Shown here: piece by piece, positions 27,915 to 36,830 of the stretch
How positions within the stretch are numbered: the first letter of the stretch is position 1
Layout of the letters: every line of letters begins with the position of its first letter
DNA from: JAQBQZ01 sp964406475
GTDB lineage: Bacteria; Patescibacteriota; Minisyncoccia; Phycocordibacterales; CAIRYW01
Direction of reading: 5' to 3'
NCBI GenBank assembly: GCA_964406475.1
Contig: CAYORS010000001.1
Span: 43,176 to 107,175 of the forward strand
DNA: 64,000 nt
Notes under the pieces: generated by a model
The model's input: only the letters and a program-made list of their open reading frames with translations
Databases searched by the model: none
Told to the model about the DNA's origin: nothing
Made by a program: the position numbers and the translations under genes

Positions 27915-29015
27915 ATGAAAATAGAAATAATAAAAGACAAACTCCTTGCAGCTATCACTCAAGCAGAACGTATTGCGGGAAAACACATATCACTACCTAT
28001 TCTCTCTTGCGTCATAATTGAAGCAAGGGAGGGTGTTGTTAGTGTGAAGGCAACAAACCTCGATGTTGGTATAGAAATCTCTGTGGTGGCCAAAATTTTT
28101 GAAGATGGAGTGGTTGCTCTCCAAGGTTCACTTCTTAAATCTTTTGTCTCGAGCTTAGGTAACAATAAATCCGTTTTGTTTGAAGTTAAGGAGGGTGCTT
28201 GTATTATTTCTTCTGGATCAAGTGAGGCTTCTTTCAGAATTACTTCACCAGATGATTTTCCTGTGATACCAAGGGTTTCTGGTGACAATCCTCTTGTGAT
28301 ACCTTCAAAAGATTTTGTTCTAGGGCTTAGGTCTGTTGTGTGGAGTGCTGCTGTTTCATCAATCAAACCCGAGCTTTCAAGTGTTTATATTTATGAAGAC
28401 GATTCGTTTCTTGTTTTTGTGGCAACAGACTCTTTCCGTCTTGCAGAGAAGAGGGTTAAAACAAAAAACATTAAAAATTTGGAACCCCTCCTTATTCCAT
28501 TCAAAAACAGTCTTGAGATTGTAAGGGTTTTTGAAGATTTTGACGGTGATTTAAAAATTTTTGTTTCAAAAAACCAGCTTTCGATTTTAACAGAAAACAT
28601 TCACTTGTCTTCTCGGGTGGTTGATGGTAATTTTCCTGATTACAGACAGATTATTCCAAAAGAATACGAGACAGAAGCAAATATTTTGAAGTCAGATTTT
28701 GTTTCAGCAATTAAAATTTCGGGTATTTTTGCAAATAACTTCAACCAACTCCTTCTTTCTTTTGATACTGCTAATAAAAAAATCGATCTTCTTGCAAAAA
28801 ATAATGATATTGGAGAGGGTAAACAATCCCTCAAGGCTGTTTTAAAAGGTAAAGACGTTTCTATGTCTTTCAATCACAAGTTTATCCTTGATTGTCTCCA
28901 TATTATTGAAGATGAGAATATTGTTTTAAAAATGGCTGGTGTTGGAAAGCCTATGATTATAGCCCCTGCTCATAACCCATCGTTTGTTTACTTGGTAATG
29001 TCGATGAACAAATAA
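27915..29015 (+). CDS. dnaN: DNA polymerase III beta sliding clamp
   Basis: 366 residues, three repeated clamp domains; N-terminus MKIEIIKDKLLAAITQAERI and C-terminal FVYLVMSMNK with the usual P-M-R region diverged. TATAAT at 27897-27902 lies 12 bp before ATG, a slightly longer leader than most genes here. Confidence 0.95.
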   Translation: MKIEIIKDKLLAAITQAERIAGKHISLPILSCVIIEAREGVVSVKATNLDVGIEISVVAKIFEDGVVALQGSLLKSFVSSLGNNKSVLFEVKEGACIISSGSSEASFRITSPDDFPVIPRVSGDNPLVIPSKDFVLGLRSVVWSAAVSSIKPELSSVYIYEDDSFLVFVATDSFRLAEKRVKTKNIKNLEPLLIPFKNSLEIVRVFEDFDGDLKIFVSKNQLSILTENIHLSSRVVDGNFPDYRQIIPKEYETEANILKSDFVSAIKISGIFANNFNQLLLSFDTANKKIDLLAKNNDIGEGKQSLKAVLKGKDVSMSFNHKFILDCLHIIEDENIVLKMAGVGKPMIIAPAHNPSFVYLVMSMNK

Positions 29016-29026
29016 AGACTCGTTTT

Positions 29027-29275
29027 ATGAGAGATTTAACAAATTTTCTCGAGAAGTTTAAAAAAATAAAAGATCCCAAGTCGCACATAAGATCTGTTGT
29101 TCATATAATACAATCTATTATAAATAAAAATATTGATATAAAAAACACTGACCTTAAAGATGGTGTTTTGTATATAAAAAACGACCCATATATAAAAATA
29201 GAAATCTTGATGCAAAAAGAGAAGATTCTTGATGCACTTACAAAAGAAGGTTTGGGTGTGAAAGATATAAAGTAA
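29027..29275 (+). CDS. small protein, possibly DciA/DUF721-like
   Basis: 82 residues, 11 bp after dnaN. The second half (LKDGVLYIKNDPYIKIEILMQ...GLGVKDI) has the strand-helix spacing of the DUF721/DciA KH-like domain that loads replicative helicase in bacteria lacking DnaC. The likeness is weak and the protein short; position after dnaA-dnaN is consistent with a replication role. Confidence 0.5.
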   Translation: MRDLTNFLEKFKKIKDPKSHIRSVVHIIQSIINKNIDIKNTDLKDGVLYIKNDPYIKIEILMQKEKILDALTKEGLGVKDIK

Positions 29276-29278
29276 GAT

Positions 29279-31774
29279 CTACTCTCCTTTGTTTGTGAGG
29301 ATTATTGAAGAACTTTGTTGTCCTTGAAGACTATCAATAACAACAGCACGAAGAGTGTTGGCACCAGAAACAAGGTCTTTTTTGTTCACAACAAAACTTG
29401 TTTCATAAGGAGTGCTTTCTGATGTCCCTACTACAGTGTTGTTGAGAATAAAGATGACTTTTACAACAGGTGCTTCTGAGGTTATTTTTACACGAGCTGT
29501 GACGGTGTCTCCTGATTTTATTTCTGAACCACTCGAAGGGGAAGTTATTGATACATTTATATTACTTGTTTTTGCACTTTGTTTAGGGTTTGTATTTGTT
29601 TGTATTTGTATTCCTTCCCCATCAACCCATTTCTGCACCGCATATTCCCAATTTTTGAACTGAGGGTCTCTTTCCGGATTAGAAGGTTGCTTGCCGAGTG
29701 GGTTTTGGGGATCGATATAATAAAGGATTGAGTGTACACCATTTTGTGCATCTTGCCACGCACCACGAAGCACTGGTTTTAGATCAGATGTATCTTTTTT
29801 TTCTGGTTGTTCAAAACGTTCATCAGGAAGTGTTTTTAACAGTTCGTTCATAAATTCGTGCCACATCGGAGCAACAATATAGCCTGCAACCTTTCGATCG
29901 ATTGGCGTATTGTCGTTGTTACCTGCCCATGCGCCCACTGATACTTGTGGTGTGTATCCAATGACCCAAGTATCACGATAATTGTTGGTTGTTCCTGTTT
30001 TTGCGGCTACCTGTCTTCCTGGGAAATAAAGACTTGATGCTGCACCAAAAGAAGGTGTTCGAGCCACGTTATCAGAAAGAACATCAGAAAGAGTGAGTGT
30101 TGTTTGCTTATCGAAAACTTTTTCATTGTTTTCTTTCCATTCTTCAAGAGTGCGTCCGAGCTTATCTTCTATTTTCAATATTCCTGTTTCTGGTGTTTTG
30201 ATTCCGTTATTTGCAAACACACTATACGCACCGGTCATTTCAAGAAGTGTTACCTCACCGCCTCCAAGTACAAGAGAAAGTCCAAACCGAGAACGATCTT
30301 TTAGTGTTGTTATTCCAAGCTTTTGAGCAAGATCAAGAACATTATCCATCCCTACAAGATAAAGAAGCTTTACTGCCGGAATGTTTATTGATTGTGCGAG
30401 TGCATTTCGTAGTGTCATAGGACCTCTGAATTTACCATCGTAGTTACCTGGAGAATAACAAGGGTCGTTACTTGTGAGGTTTGTGGCGCTGCAACTAGGA
30501 GAGAACTGTGTGGGTACATCAAAGAGTATTGTGTCTGGTGTGTATCCCATTTCAAAAGCTTTTGCGTACACTATTGGTTTGAAGCTTGACCCTGGCTGTC
30601 TTTTTGCAGTTGCCACATTGTAGTTACCATCAACCTCTTCGTCAAAATAATCTCGTGAACCAACCATAGTAAGAATTTGTCCTGTTTTTACATCAAGAGC
30701 AACAAGGGCCGCATTTGTGGCATGATAGAGTTTGCCGTTTTCAAGTGCTTTTCTTTTGACTATTTCTTCTGCTTTTTGTTGAAGATCATAATCAAGTGTT
30801 GTTGTTACTTTTATACCTCCTTCATTTAAGAGTTTGTCACCATACTTTTCTTCCAAATAATCTTTTATATACATAACAAAATGAGGTGCTTTGATACCGC
30901 CAGAGAGTTGTTCTTGGAATTTTACTTTTTCATTTTTTGCTTCTGTATATTCTGCTTCATTTATAAAACCAAGCTCTTTCATTTTTGCAAGGGTTAGGTT
31001 TTTTCTTGCCTCCAAATCCTCTTTATGGTTGCCAAACGGAGAGTATTTGGTGGGTGATTTTGGTATTGATGCAAGATATGCACTTTCTGCAATAGTAAGA
31101 TCAATTGATTTTTTATTGAAGTATGCTTCCGAAGCTTCTTCTATTCCATAGATTTTGCCACCATAAGGAGCCTCGTTGAGGTAGAGATTTAGAATCTGGT
31201 CTTTGGTAAGGGTCTTTTCAAGTTTAACAGCAAGAAAAACCTCTTTTATTTTTCGGGTGATTGTTTTTTCTTGGGTGAGAAGTGAGTTTTTGATTACTTG
31301 TTGTGTGATTGTTGAACCTCCTTGAGCGAAATCAAAAGAATAAATATCTGCAAGAAGGGCTCTAAAGATTGAAGATATTTTTATTCCATTGTGATTATAA
31401 AAACTACTATCTTCTATTGCAATAGTTGCATTTTTGACATTTTGAGAAATCTGATCAAAAGGAACAACTGTTCGGCGCATATTTTTACTCAAATCATAAA
31501 GAAGTATTTTGCCTGTTCGATCATAGATTTTTGTCGATTGACCAAGCATTCGTTGGTCGAAGGATGCAAGATCAGGTATTTCAATTGAAGAGAACCACAA
31601 AAGAAAAACACCAAAACCAAGCATACAAAGCGAAAGTCCAAAAAAAACAATTTTTTCTATGAGAACCTTTCGAGAATGTGATTTTGTTTTTTTGCCAAAA
31701 ACAAGAGAAACTATATCAATAATGAATTCTTCAATAGAATAGATTATTTTTTTAATTTTTTTAAAAAATTTCAT
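29279..31774 (-). CDS. class A penicillin-binding protein (PBP1a-type)
   Basis: 831 residues, bifunctional glycosyltransferase and transpeptidase for peptidoglycan synthesis. TM anchor (about 42-65); GT51 domain with EDSSFYNHNGI and GGSTITQQVIKN; transpeptidase with SxxK as SSFKP (about 375), SxN as SIN, and KTGTTN; C-terminal Ig-like tail (about 735-825) rich in Ser/Thr. Convergent with the small gene after dnaN, ending 3 bp away. Confidence 0.95.
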   Translation of the reverse strand: MKFFKKIKKIIYSIEEFIIDIVSLVFGKKTKSHSRKVLIEKIVFFGLSLCMLGFGVFLLWFSSIEIPDLASFDQRMLGQSTKIYDRTGKILLYDLSKNMRRTVVPFDQISQNVKNATIAIEDSSFYNHNGIKISSIFRALLADIYSFDFAQGGSTITQQVIKNSLLTQEKTITRKIKEVFLAVKLEKTLTKDQILNLYLNEAPYGGKIYGIEEASEAYFNKKSIDLTIAESAYLASIPKSPTKYSPFGNHKEDLEARKNLTLAKMKELGFINEAEYTEAKNEKVKFQEQLSGGIKAPHFVMYIKDYLEEKYGDKLLNEGGIKVTTTLDYDLQQKAEEIVKRKALENGKLYHATNAALVALDVKTGQILTMVGSRDYFDEEVDGNYNVATAKRQPGSSFKPIVYAKAFEMGYTPDTILFDVPTQFSPSCSATNLTSNDPCYSPGNYDGKFRGPMTLRNALAQSINIPAVKLLYLVGMDNVLDLAQKLGITTLKDRSRFGLSLVLGGGEVTLLEMTGAYSVFANNGIKTPETGILKIEDKLGRTLEEWKENNEKVFDKQTTLTLSDVLSDNVARTPSFGAASSLYFPGRQVAAKTGTTNNYRDTWVIGYTPQVSVGAWAGNNDNTPIDRKVAGYIVAPMWHEFMNELLKTLPDERFEQPEKKDTSDLKPVLRGAWQDAQNGVHSILYYIDPQNPLGKQPSNPERDPQFKNWEYAVQKWVDGEGIQIQTNTNPKQSAKTSNINVSITSPSSGSEIKSGDTVTARVKITSEAPVVKVIFILNNTVVGTSESTPYETSFVVNKKDLVSGANTLRAVVIDSLQGQQSSSIILTNKGE

Positions 31775-31822
31775 TTCAAATTATGTTAGATTGGTTCTTC
31801 TATTCTAACATAAAAATGCTTA

Positions 31823-31860
31823 TAAATTAAAAAGCACACCAATGTGTGCTTTTTAATTTA
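31823..31860. terminator. bidirectional terminator with 17-bp stem
   Basis: TAAATTAAAAAGCACAC (31823-31839), CAAT loop, perfect complement at 31844-31860. The stop codon of the minus-strand acidic microprotein lies in the arm. Confidence 0.9.
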
Positions 31861-32019
31861 TTCTTCAGGATCCCAATCAAGATCCATTTCATCATCCTCA
31901 TCTGCGTCGTTTGCTGTTTCATCCTCTTCCTCAATATCATCATCCTCTAAATCATCATCAATTTCATCATCTGGTTCTTGAGGATCAAAAGGATCGACAT
32001 CATCTTTTTCTTCATCCAT
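31858..32019 (-). CDS. highly acidic 53-residue microprotein
   Basis: ATG 32019 to TAA 31858, 53 residues, starting MDEEKDDVDPFDPQEPDD and ending MDLDWDPEE; about 60 percent Asp/Glu with no basic residue after Lys5. Likely disordered. The stop sits in a strong terminator, so the gene is a proper transcription unit. Acidic tails of this type occur in RNA polymerase delta and in nucleic-acid mimics; no specific function can be assigned. Confidence 0.65.
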   Translation of the reverse strand: MDEEKDDVDPFDPQEPDDEIDDDLEDDDIEEEDETANDADEDDEMDLDWDPEE

Positions 32020-32120
32020 ATTGTAAGAAATTTATTTTAAAAACTACCTAATAAATAAAAACGATAAACATATTTTTACCAAATTTATACAATAATGCAA
32101 ACTGTTTTTGGTGTGGAAAA

Positions 32121-32603
32121 CTAAAGTAGGTGATTGTGAAGTGCAAAAAAAGTTATTCCTATAGCAAGAGCATCAAATTCATCATCAATTTTGATTGTTG
32201 TGGGTATCTTTATAAGTAAAGGAATCATTTTGATAATTGCTTTTTTGTCAGCAGCACCGTTACCACATATAGCCAGCTTGATTTGTGGGGGGGAGAATTC
32301 AAAAACTTTTAATCCATGTTTACTACACACCCCAAGAATAAGACCTCGTGCTTCAGCAACAGACATCGCGGTTTTATGGTTTGTGGTGAGGAAGAGAGTT
32401 TCAATGGCAAGGATTTTTGGATTCCATATCTGGATTATGTTTTCAAGCTCTTTCATAATAAGCGCGAGTCTTTCGCTATGAGGGAGTGTTTTAGGTGTAT
32501 GAAAACAAACAGAAAAAAGATGTTTTTCTTTTGAACCCCCCTCTTTTTCTATAATTGCAATACCCAGTCTTTCATAACCAGGATCAATCGAAATAATTCT
32601 CAT
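32121..32603 (-). CDS. ruvC: Holliday junction resolvase RuvC
   Basis: 160 residues. Endonuclease resolving Holliday junctions with RuvAB. Catalytic acidic residues visible in ISIDPGYERLG (Asp7), LAIETLF (Glu about 68) and the C-terminal DDEFDALAIG. Follows yebC by 9 bp in a ruvB-yebC-ruvC unit. Confidence 0.95.
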   Translation of the reverse strand: MRIISIDPGYERLGIAIIEKEGGSKEKHLFSVCFHTPKTLPHSERLALIMKELENIIQIWNPKILAIETLFLTTNHKTAMSVAEARGLILGVCSKHGLKVFEFSPPQIKLAICGNGAADKKAIIKMIPLLIKIPTTIKIDDEFDALAIGITFFALHNHLL

Positions 32604-32612
32604 ATATATAGA

Positions 32613-33137
32613 TTATTGAACATTAGTAAAAACCTCTTCAACCTCATCGTTTTCTTCCAGAGAAGAAACCAAGATTTCTAAAATATGCAAATCTTCTTCT
32701 GAAAGTTCGATGGTTGCATTTGGTTCCCATCCATCGTTTGTTTTGCTGAATGCCCACACCACACTTCCTTGTGTTGCAAGTGAAAAGCCATTTTTGCTCA
32801 ATATATGACGTATTTCTTGGATTGCTTTGTTGCGATTTGATGTGGTTGATTCGATTATTAAAGCAGAACCTCCAGGACCATATGCTTCGTATGTAATATG
32901 AGAGAGATTGGAAAGATCGGGGTCTGTTGCTTTTTTGATTGCTCTTTCAATAACATCTTTTGGAACGTTTTCTTTTTTTGCATTATTAATAATTGCTTGT
33001 GATGAATGGGAGTCTTTCCCAGATACACGAACCTCGGCACTAATAAGTCGTGCATATTTTGTAAAAATCTTACTTTTTTGTTTGTCTGTTTTTTCTTTTT
33101 GACGTTTGATTTGTGCCCATTTGTTATGTCCTGACAT
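32613..33137 (-). CDS. yebC: YebC/PmpR family protein, short form
   Basis: 174 residues; begins SGHNKWAQIKRQKEKTD as in all YebC proteins. YebC family members act as transcription regulators or as ribosome-associated factors at proline stretches. Usual length is about 240; here domains 2/3 are compressed, ending after LEILVSSLEENDEVEEVFTN. Classic ruvABC-neighbour gene. Confidence 0.92.
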   Translation of the reverse strand: MSGHNKWAQIKRQKEKTDKQKSKIFTKYARLISAEVRVSGKDSHSSQAIINNAKKENVPKDVIERAIKKATDPDLSNLSHITYEAYGPGGSALIIESTTSNRNKAIQEIRHILSKNGFSLATQGSVVWAFSKTNDGWEPNATIELSEEDLHILEILVSSLEENDEVEEVFTNVQ

Positions 33138-33142
33138 AGGGA

Positions 33143-34126
33143 TTATATCTTTAGATGTGTATAAGCTTTTTCTGTTGCCACTCTGCCTCGCGATGTTCTT
33201 TCTATAAGACCCAACTGAAGAAGGTACGGCTCGTTGAATTCTTCAATCGTTGCTTCATCTTCTGAAAGCGAAGCAGCGATGGTGCCAAGCCCCACAGGCC
33301 CACCCTTAAACTTTTCAATAATAGTATGAAGTATTTTGATATCTTGTTCTGTAAGTCCCAATGCATCGATACCTAAAAGCACCAAAGCCGCATCAACGGT
33401 TTTGTCATCGATAACACTTTTATGTACTTGTGCATAATCGCGAACTCGTTTCAAAAGGTAGTTTGCTGTTCGGGGTGTGCTACGGCTTCTTCGTGCTATT
33501 TCTTTGATTCCGTTTTCTGTAATGCTAACGTTGAGAATTTTGGCTGACCTTTCAACTATCTGTGCGATTTCTTTTTCATTATAAAACTCGAGTCGATATA
33601 CTCCTCCTGAAAATCGAGAACGAAGAGGGGATGATATCATTGCAATTCGTGTTGTTGCTGCAATAAGAGTAAACGGAGGAAGATCAAGCTGTATTGTACG
33701 TGCAGAAGGACCCTTGCCAATAATAATATCAAGCACCCCTGACTCCATTGCAGGATATAATACCTCCTCAATATTTTTGTTCAATCGATGTATTTCATCA
33801 ATAAACAATATATCACCAGAAGAAAGATTGGTAAGAAGAGATGCAAGGTCACCCACTTTTTCTATCGCAGGACCTGATGTGATTTTCATTTGAGAACCTT
33901 GTTCGTGTGCAATAAGGTGTGCAAGTGTGGTCTTACCAAGACCTGGAGGACCATAAAAAAGAATATGCTCAGGAATATGGTTTCGCTCTTTTGCGGCCTT
34001 AAGAAGTATGTGCAGATTTTTTTTGATTGGATCTTGTCCTATGTATTCATCCCATGAAGAGGGTCGAAGAGCCTGATCAAGAACCTTTTCTTCAGAATTT
34101 TGTTTTAGGTTTTTTTCTTCTGACAT
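33143..34126 (-). CDS. ruvB: Holliday junction branch-migration helicase RuvB
   Basis: 327 residues. AAA+ motor with Walker A GPPGLGKTT, Walker B ILFIDEIHR, sensor AATTR, and a C-terminal winged helix ending RTSRGRVATEKAYTHL. TATACT precedes the ATG by 8 bp on the minus strand. ruvA lies separately near mutM at 44.4 kb. Confidence 0.97.
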   Translation of the reverse strand: MSEEKNLKQNSEEKVLDQALRPSSWDEYIGQDPIKKNLHILLKAAKERNHIPEHILFYGPPGLGKTTLAHLIAHEQGSQMKITSGPAIEKVGDLASLLTNLSSGDILFIDEIHRLNKNIEEVLYPAMESGVLDIIIGKGPSARTIQLDLPPFTLIAATTRIAMISSPLRSRFSGGVYRLEFYNEKEIAQIVERSAKILNVSITENGIKEIARRSRSTPRTANYLLKRVRDYAQVHKSVIDDKTVDAALVLLGIDALGLTEQDIKILHTIIEKFKGGPVGLGTIAASLSEDEATIEEFNEPYLLQLGLIERTSRGRVATEKAYTHLKI

Positions 34127-34190
34127 ATAGATACAGTATAAGGTAATTTAGGTCTCAAATCCAACCATCAAAAATGAATTTTTGAAGCAC

Positions 34191-34219
34191 TTGACAATAA
34201 AATCAGAATATGCTAATAT
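34191..34219 (+). promoter_or_regulatory. near-consensus promoter of an ncRNA
   Basis: TTGACA (34191-34196), exactly 17 bp, then TAATAT (34214-34219) with an extended TG at 34211-34212. No coding gene follows; it reads into the structured RNA region. Confidence 0.75.
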
Positions 34220-34225
34220 TACATT

Positions 34226-34548
34226 ACTTCGGATAAGAATGCTCTCAATAAAGTAAAAAATCGAATTCACACACATTTCTTTTGTGTGAGTGCTCGACGC
34301 TATAAATCTCTAAGCAATGGGACAATTTATTGTCTTTTGATATTGTTTAAAGGACGTTTTGGTGTGCCTAGTCAATTTCTGAAACTATCCTTAAAACCCT
34401 ATCTTACTTTTTGGCTAGTACTAAAAGTATTGCTCAGAGATTTATATAGTCGAACGAACTATCGTAAGTATACTCAAAGGATTATTTTTGTAATCTTTAC
34501 TCCGAATCAAATATAAGGTCTATTTTTAGGCTTTATATTTTTGTTTTT
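34226..34548 (+). ncRNA. unassigned structured RNA, about 315 nt
   Basis: Own promoter (34191-34219) and own terminator (12-bp stem 34509-34520 / 34529-34540, then TTGTTTTT). Inside: an 18-position stem 34301-34318 with 34429-34446 (17 of 18 paired), TTCGGA/TCCGAA (34228-34233 with 34501-34506), a CACAC/GTGTG hairpin near 34269-34288, GACAAT/ATTGTC (34321-34334), ATAGT/ACTAT (34446-34462) and AAAGGATTA/TAATCTTT (34476-34498). I see none of the signatures of RNase P RNA, tmRNA, SRP RNA or 6S RNA. A 76-codon ORF across it crosses the stems and is not credible. Confidence 0.65.
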
Positions 34549-36250
34549 AGCTCACAAATTCTTCAGATTCTGGGGTTATATCAACCACACGTTCGAGTTC
34601 TTCTATTGTACTTATACCATTGAGAACTTGTTTTATTCCGTCTTCTGCAAGGTTTAGAATATGTTGATGTTCTGCCGCTTTTGCTATTTCACGATCACTT
34701 GGGTTTTCATACACGATTTGTGCTATGGCATGGTCAATGATGATTGCTTCATACAAAGCAACTCGTCCTTTGTATCCTGTGTGGTTACAAAGATCACACC
34801 CTTCTTCTTTGGCTACAAAAACTTCTTGGTCTTGGAGTACATCTTCTCCTTTTGCACGAATGTGTGCAAGGTGGTATGACAAGGCTGCTTTTTTGCCTTC
34901 AGGGATAGACGCCTTGGTTGCACATGCGGTGCATACTTTTCTGATAAGTCGCTGCGCAATAGAAACACTGAGGCCCGATGTGATGATTTTTGGATTAATA
35001 CCAAGATCAATAAGACGAGTAAATGCACCCGCTGCATTATTGGTGTGAAGGGTTGAAAATACAAGGTGTCCTGTGAGGGATGCGTGCATTGCGATCTCTG
35101 CTGTTTCTGCATCTCGGATCTCACCCACAAGGATAACGTCTGGGTCTTGTCGAAGTGTCGAACGAAGTCCTGATGCGAATGTATAACCTTTTTCTGATTC
35201 TACTTGTGTTTGGACAATCCCATTAAGGTGATACTCGATAGGGTCTTCAATTGTGATGACTTTAACACCAGGTTCGTATACCTTTTTAAGAAAGGCATAG
35301 AGTGTTGTGGTCTTTCCACTTCCTGTTGGTCCTGTTGTGAGAATGAGTCCACTTGGTTTTGCCATTTGATCAGCAAAAATTTTCATAAGTTTTGGAGGAA
35401 TACCAAGTTCTTCAAACGGGGTTGCAATAGAATCTGGATTCAAAATTCTCATTACCACTGATTCTCCGTATGCACCTGGAAGAATAGATGTACGGATTTC
35501 GATTTCTTTGCCTTCGATTTTTACACTAAAACGACCATCCTGAGCGTTCTGTTTGATATTCAATTTGAGATTTGAAAGCAGCTTGAGTCGTGATAGTACA
35601 AGTCCGTATGTTTCGTTATCAAAATTGATAATATCCACAAGCACGCCATCAAGACGATAACGAAGTCGCGTAATTGTTTCTTCTGGTTCAATGTGAATAT
35701 CAGATGCTTTGAGGGCAATAGCACCCGCCATCATAATGCCGATGATTTTTGATATACGATAGACACGCTTTACGGCGATTGTGTCATCGACAAGATTTTG
35801 AATATCGGGAATGTTTTTTACTTTTCCGATGAGATCTTGTATTTCATCACTCGAAATATCTAAAGATCCGGCCTTTGTTGCCATTGCAAAAGACAGATCT
35901 TTGTAGCGTCCCCACGCCTTTTCGAGGCTTGCAAGAGACACCATATAGACATTCACTTTGTAATTTTTTTCTTCGAGCTCTTTTACTACTTGCTTTACTT
36001 CATCTATTTGAGGTGTTTGAACTGCAAGAGAAAGTATTTTGCCCACCATTTTAAAAAGAGCAACACGTGCTGCACGTGCTTTGTCCTCTGGAATGAGACG
36101 GAGAGCGTCAGTGTTTATAGTAATACCAGAGAGGTCTGCATACTCTACTCCGTATTTGTGCGAGAGTACCTTGGCAAGATCCTCCTCCTCTTTTTTGCGA
36201 AGAGATTCAAGTTGTTGGTTTTGTTTGTCTTCGTTGAATTGTACTGTCAT
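34547..36250 (-). CDS. pilB: type IV pilus/type II secretion ATPase PilB/GspE
   Basis: 567 residues from ATG 36250 (MTVQFNEDKQNQQ). Hexameric ATPase powering pilus extension. N-terminal MshEN-like domain, Walker A GPTGSGKTTT, Asp box and Walker B DPDVILVGEIRD, and a Zn site CTAC...CDLC. TATACT is 6 bp before this ATG; the longer ORF start 18 codons upstream overlaps that promoter. No pilC or prepilin genes nearby. Confidence 0.95.
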   Translation of the reverse strand: MTVQFNEDKQNQQLESLRKKEEEDLAKVLSHKYGVEYADLSGITINTDALRLIPEDKARAARVALFKMVGKILSLAVQTPQIDEVKQVVKELEEKNYKVNVYMVSLASLEKAWGRYKDLSFAMATKAGSLDISSDEIQDLIGKVKNIPDIQNLVDDTIAVKRVYRISKIIGIMMAGAIALKASDIHIEPEETITRLRYRLDGVLVDIINFDNETYGLVLSRLKLLSNLKLNIKQNAQDGRFSVKIEGKEIEIRTSILPGAYGESVVMRILNPDSIATPFEELGIPPKLMKIFADQMAKPSGLILTTGPTGSGKTTTLYAFLKKVYEPGVKVITIEDPIEYHLNGIVQTQVESEKGYTFASGLRSTLRQDPDVILVGEIRDAETAEIAMHASLTGHLVFSTLHTNNAAGAFTRLIDLGINPKIITSGLSVSIAQRLIRKVCTACATKASIPEGKKAALSYHLAHIRAKGEDVLQDQEVFVAKEEGCDLCNHTGYKGRVALYEAIIIDHAIAQIVYENPSDREIAKAAEHQHILNLAEDGIKQVLNGISTIEELERVVDITPESEEFVS

Positions 36251-36256
36251 AGGTAT

Positions 36257-36262
36257 AGTATA
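36257..36262 (-). promoter_or_regulatory. pilB -10 box TATACT (minus strand)
   Basis: Complement of AGTATA; 6 bp separate it from ATG 36250. Confidence 0.6.
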
Positions 36263-36320
36263 AATGACAAAACAAAAAGTAGAAAGAGTGCACATTCTTT
36301 GCACTTTATTGTTTTTGTCT

Positions 36321-36326
36321 TATACT
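36321..36326 (+). promoter_or_regulatory. tsaE -10 box TATACT
   Basis: TATACT followed by 6 nt and ATG 36333; divergent from pilB. Confidence 0.6.
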
Positions 36327-36332
36327 TCGCCT

Positions 36333-36776
36333 ATGGAAATAATACTTTCACATCTTGACGAGACAAAGGTGTTTGCGAGAACGATTATAGAAGAACTCAA
36401 AAAAAAGAAAAATCAGAATGGCGCAACACTTCTTTTGCTTTATGGTGATGTGGGTGCTGGGAAGACAACGTTGGTGCAGTTTATGGGCCAGTATCTTGGA
36501 ATACACACATCAATGCAAAGCCCTACGTTTGTTATTCAAAAAAACTACAAAACCAAAGATTTTGATTTTAAAAATTTTGTGCATATTGATGCATATCGCA
36601 TAGAAAATCCAGAAGAACTCAAAAAAATAAAAATTAAAGAGACTCTTGCAGAAAAAGATACACTTGTTGTTGTCGAGTGGCCAAAACAAGGGGGGGATGT
36701 TTTTGCGAAGCCACATCTCGAACTTTTTTTGAAATTTGTGGATGAAAACAGGAGGAAAGTAAGAATGGTAAAATAA
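36333..36776 (+). CDS. tsaE: tRNA t6A-modification ATPase TsaE
   Basis: 147 residues from ATG 36333 (MEIILSHLDETKVFA). P-loop protein of the TsaBDE complex that makes threonylcarbamoyl-adenosine at position 37 of ANN-decoding tRNAs. Walker A GDVGAGKTTLV, then SPTFVI and VHIDAYRI, all typical of the YjeE family. tsaB and tsaD are not in the window. Confidence 0.95.
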   Translation: MEIILSHLDETKVFARTIIEELKKKKNQNGATLLLLYGDVGAGKTTLVQFMGQYLGIHTSMQSPTFVIQKNYKTKDFDFKNFVHIDAYRIENPEELKKIKIKETLAEKDTLVVVEWPKQGGDVFAKPHLELFLKFVDENRRKVRMVK

Positions 36777-36818
36777 AAATCACTCCAAACGACCATTTTT
36801 TATTAGGTTTTTAAATGC

Positions 36819-36824
36819 TAAAAT
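36819..36824 (+). promoter_or_regulatory. polA -10 box TAAAAT
   Basis: TAAAAT followed by 6 nt and ATG 36831. Confidence 0.55.
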
Positions 36825-36830
36825 ACATAT

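Noticed and set aside
34286..34516. 76-codon ORF in the ruvB-pilB gap
   Set aside because: It runs through both arms of the 18-position stem and several hairpins, has no start context and no protein-like composition; the region is better explained as an RNA.
34226..34548. tmRNA, RNase P RNA, 6S RNA or SRP RNA
   Set aside because: Searched by eye for their conserved blocks (tmRNA termini and tag frame, RNase P GAGGAAAGTCC and ACAGAAA, SRP tetraloop region, single long rod of 6S) without success; a profile search is still needed to exclude diverged versions.
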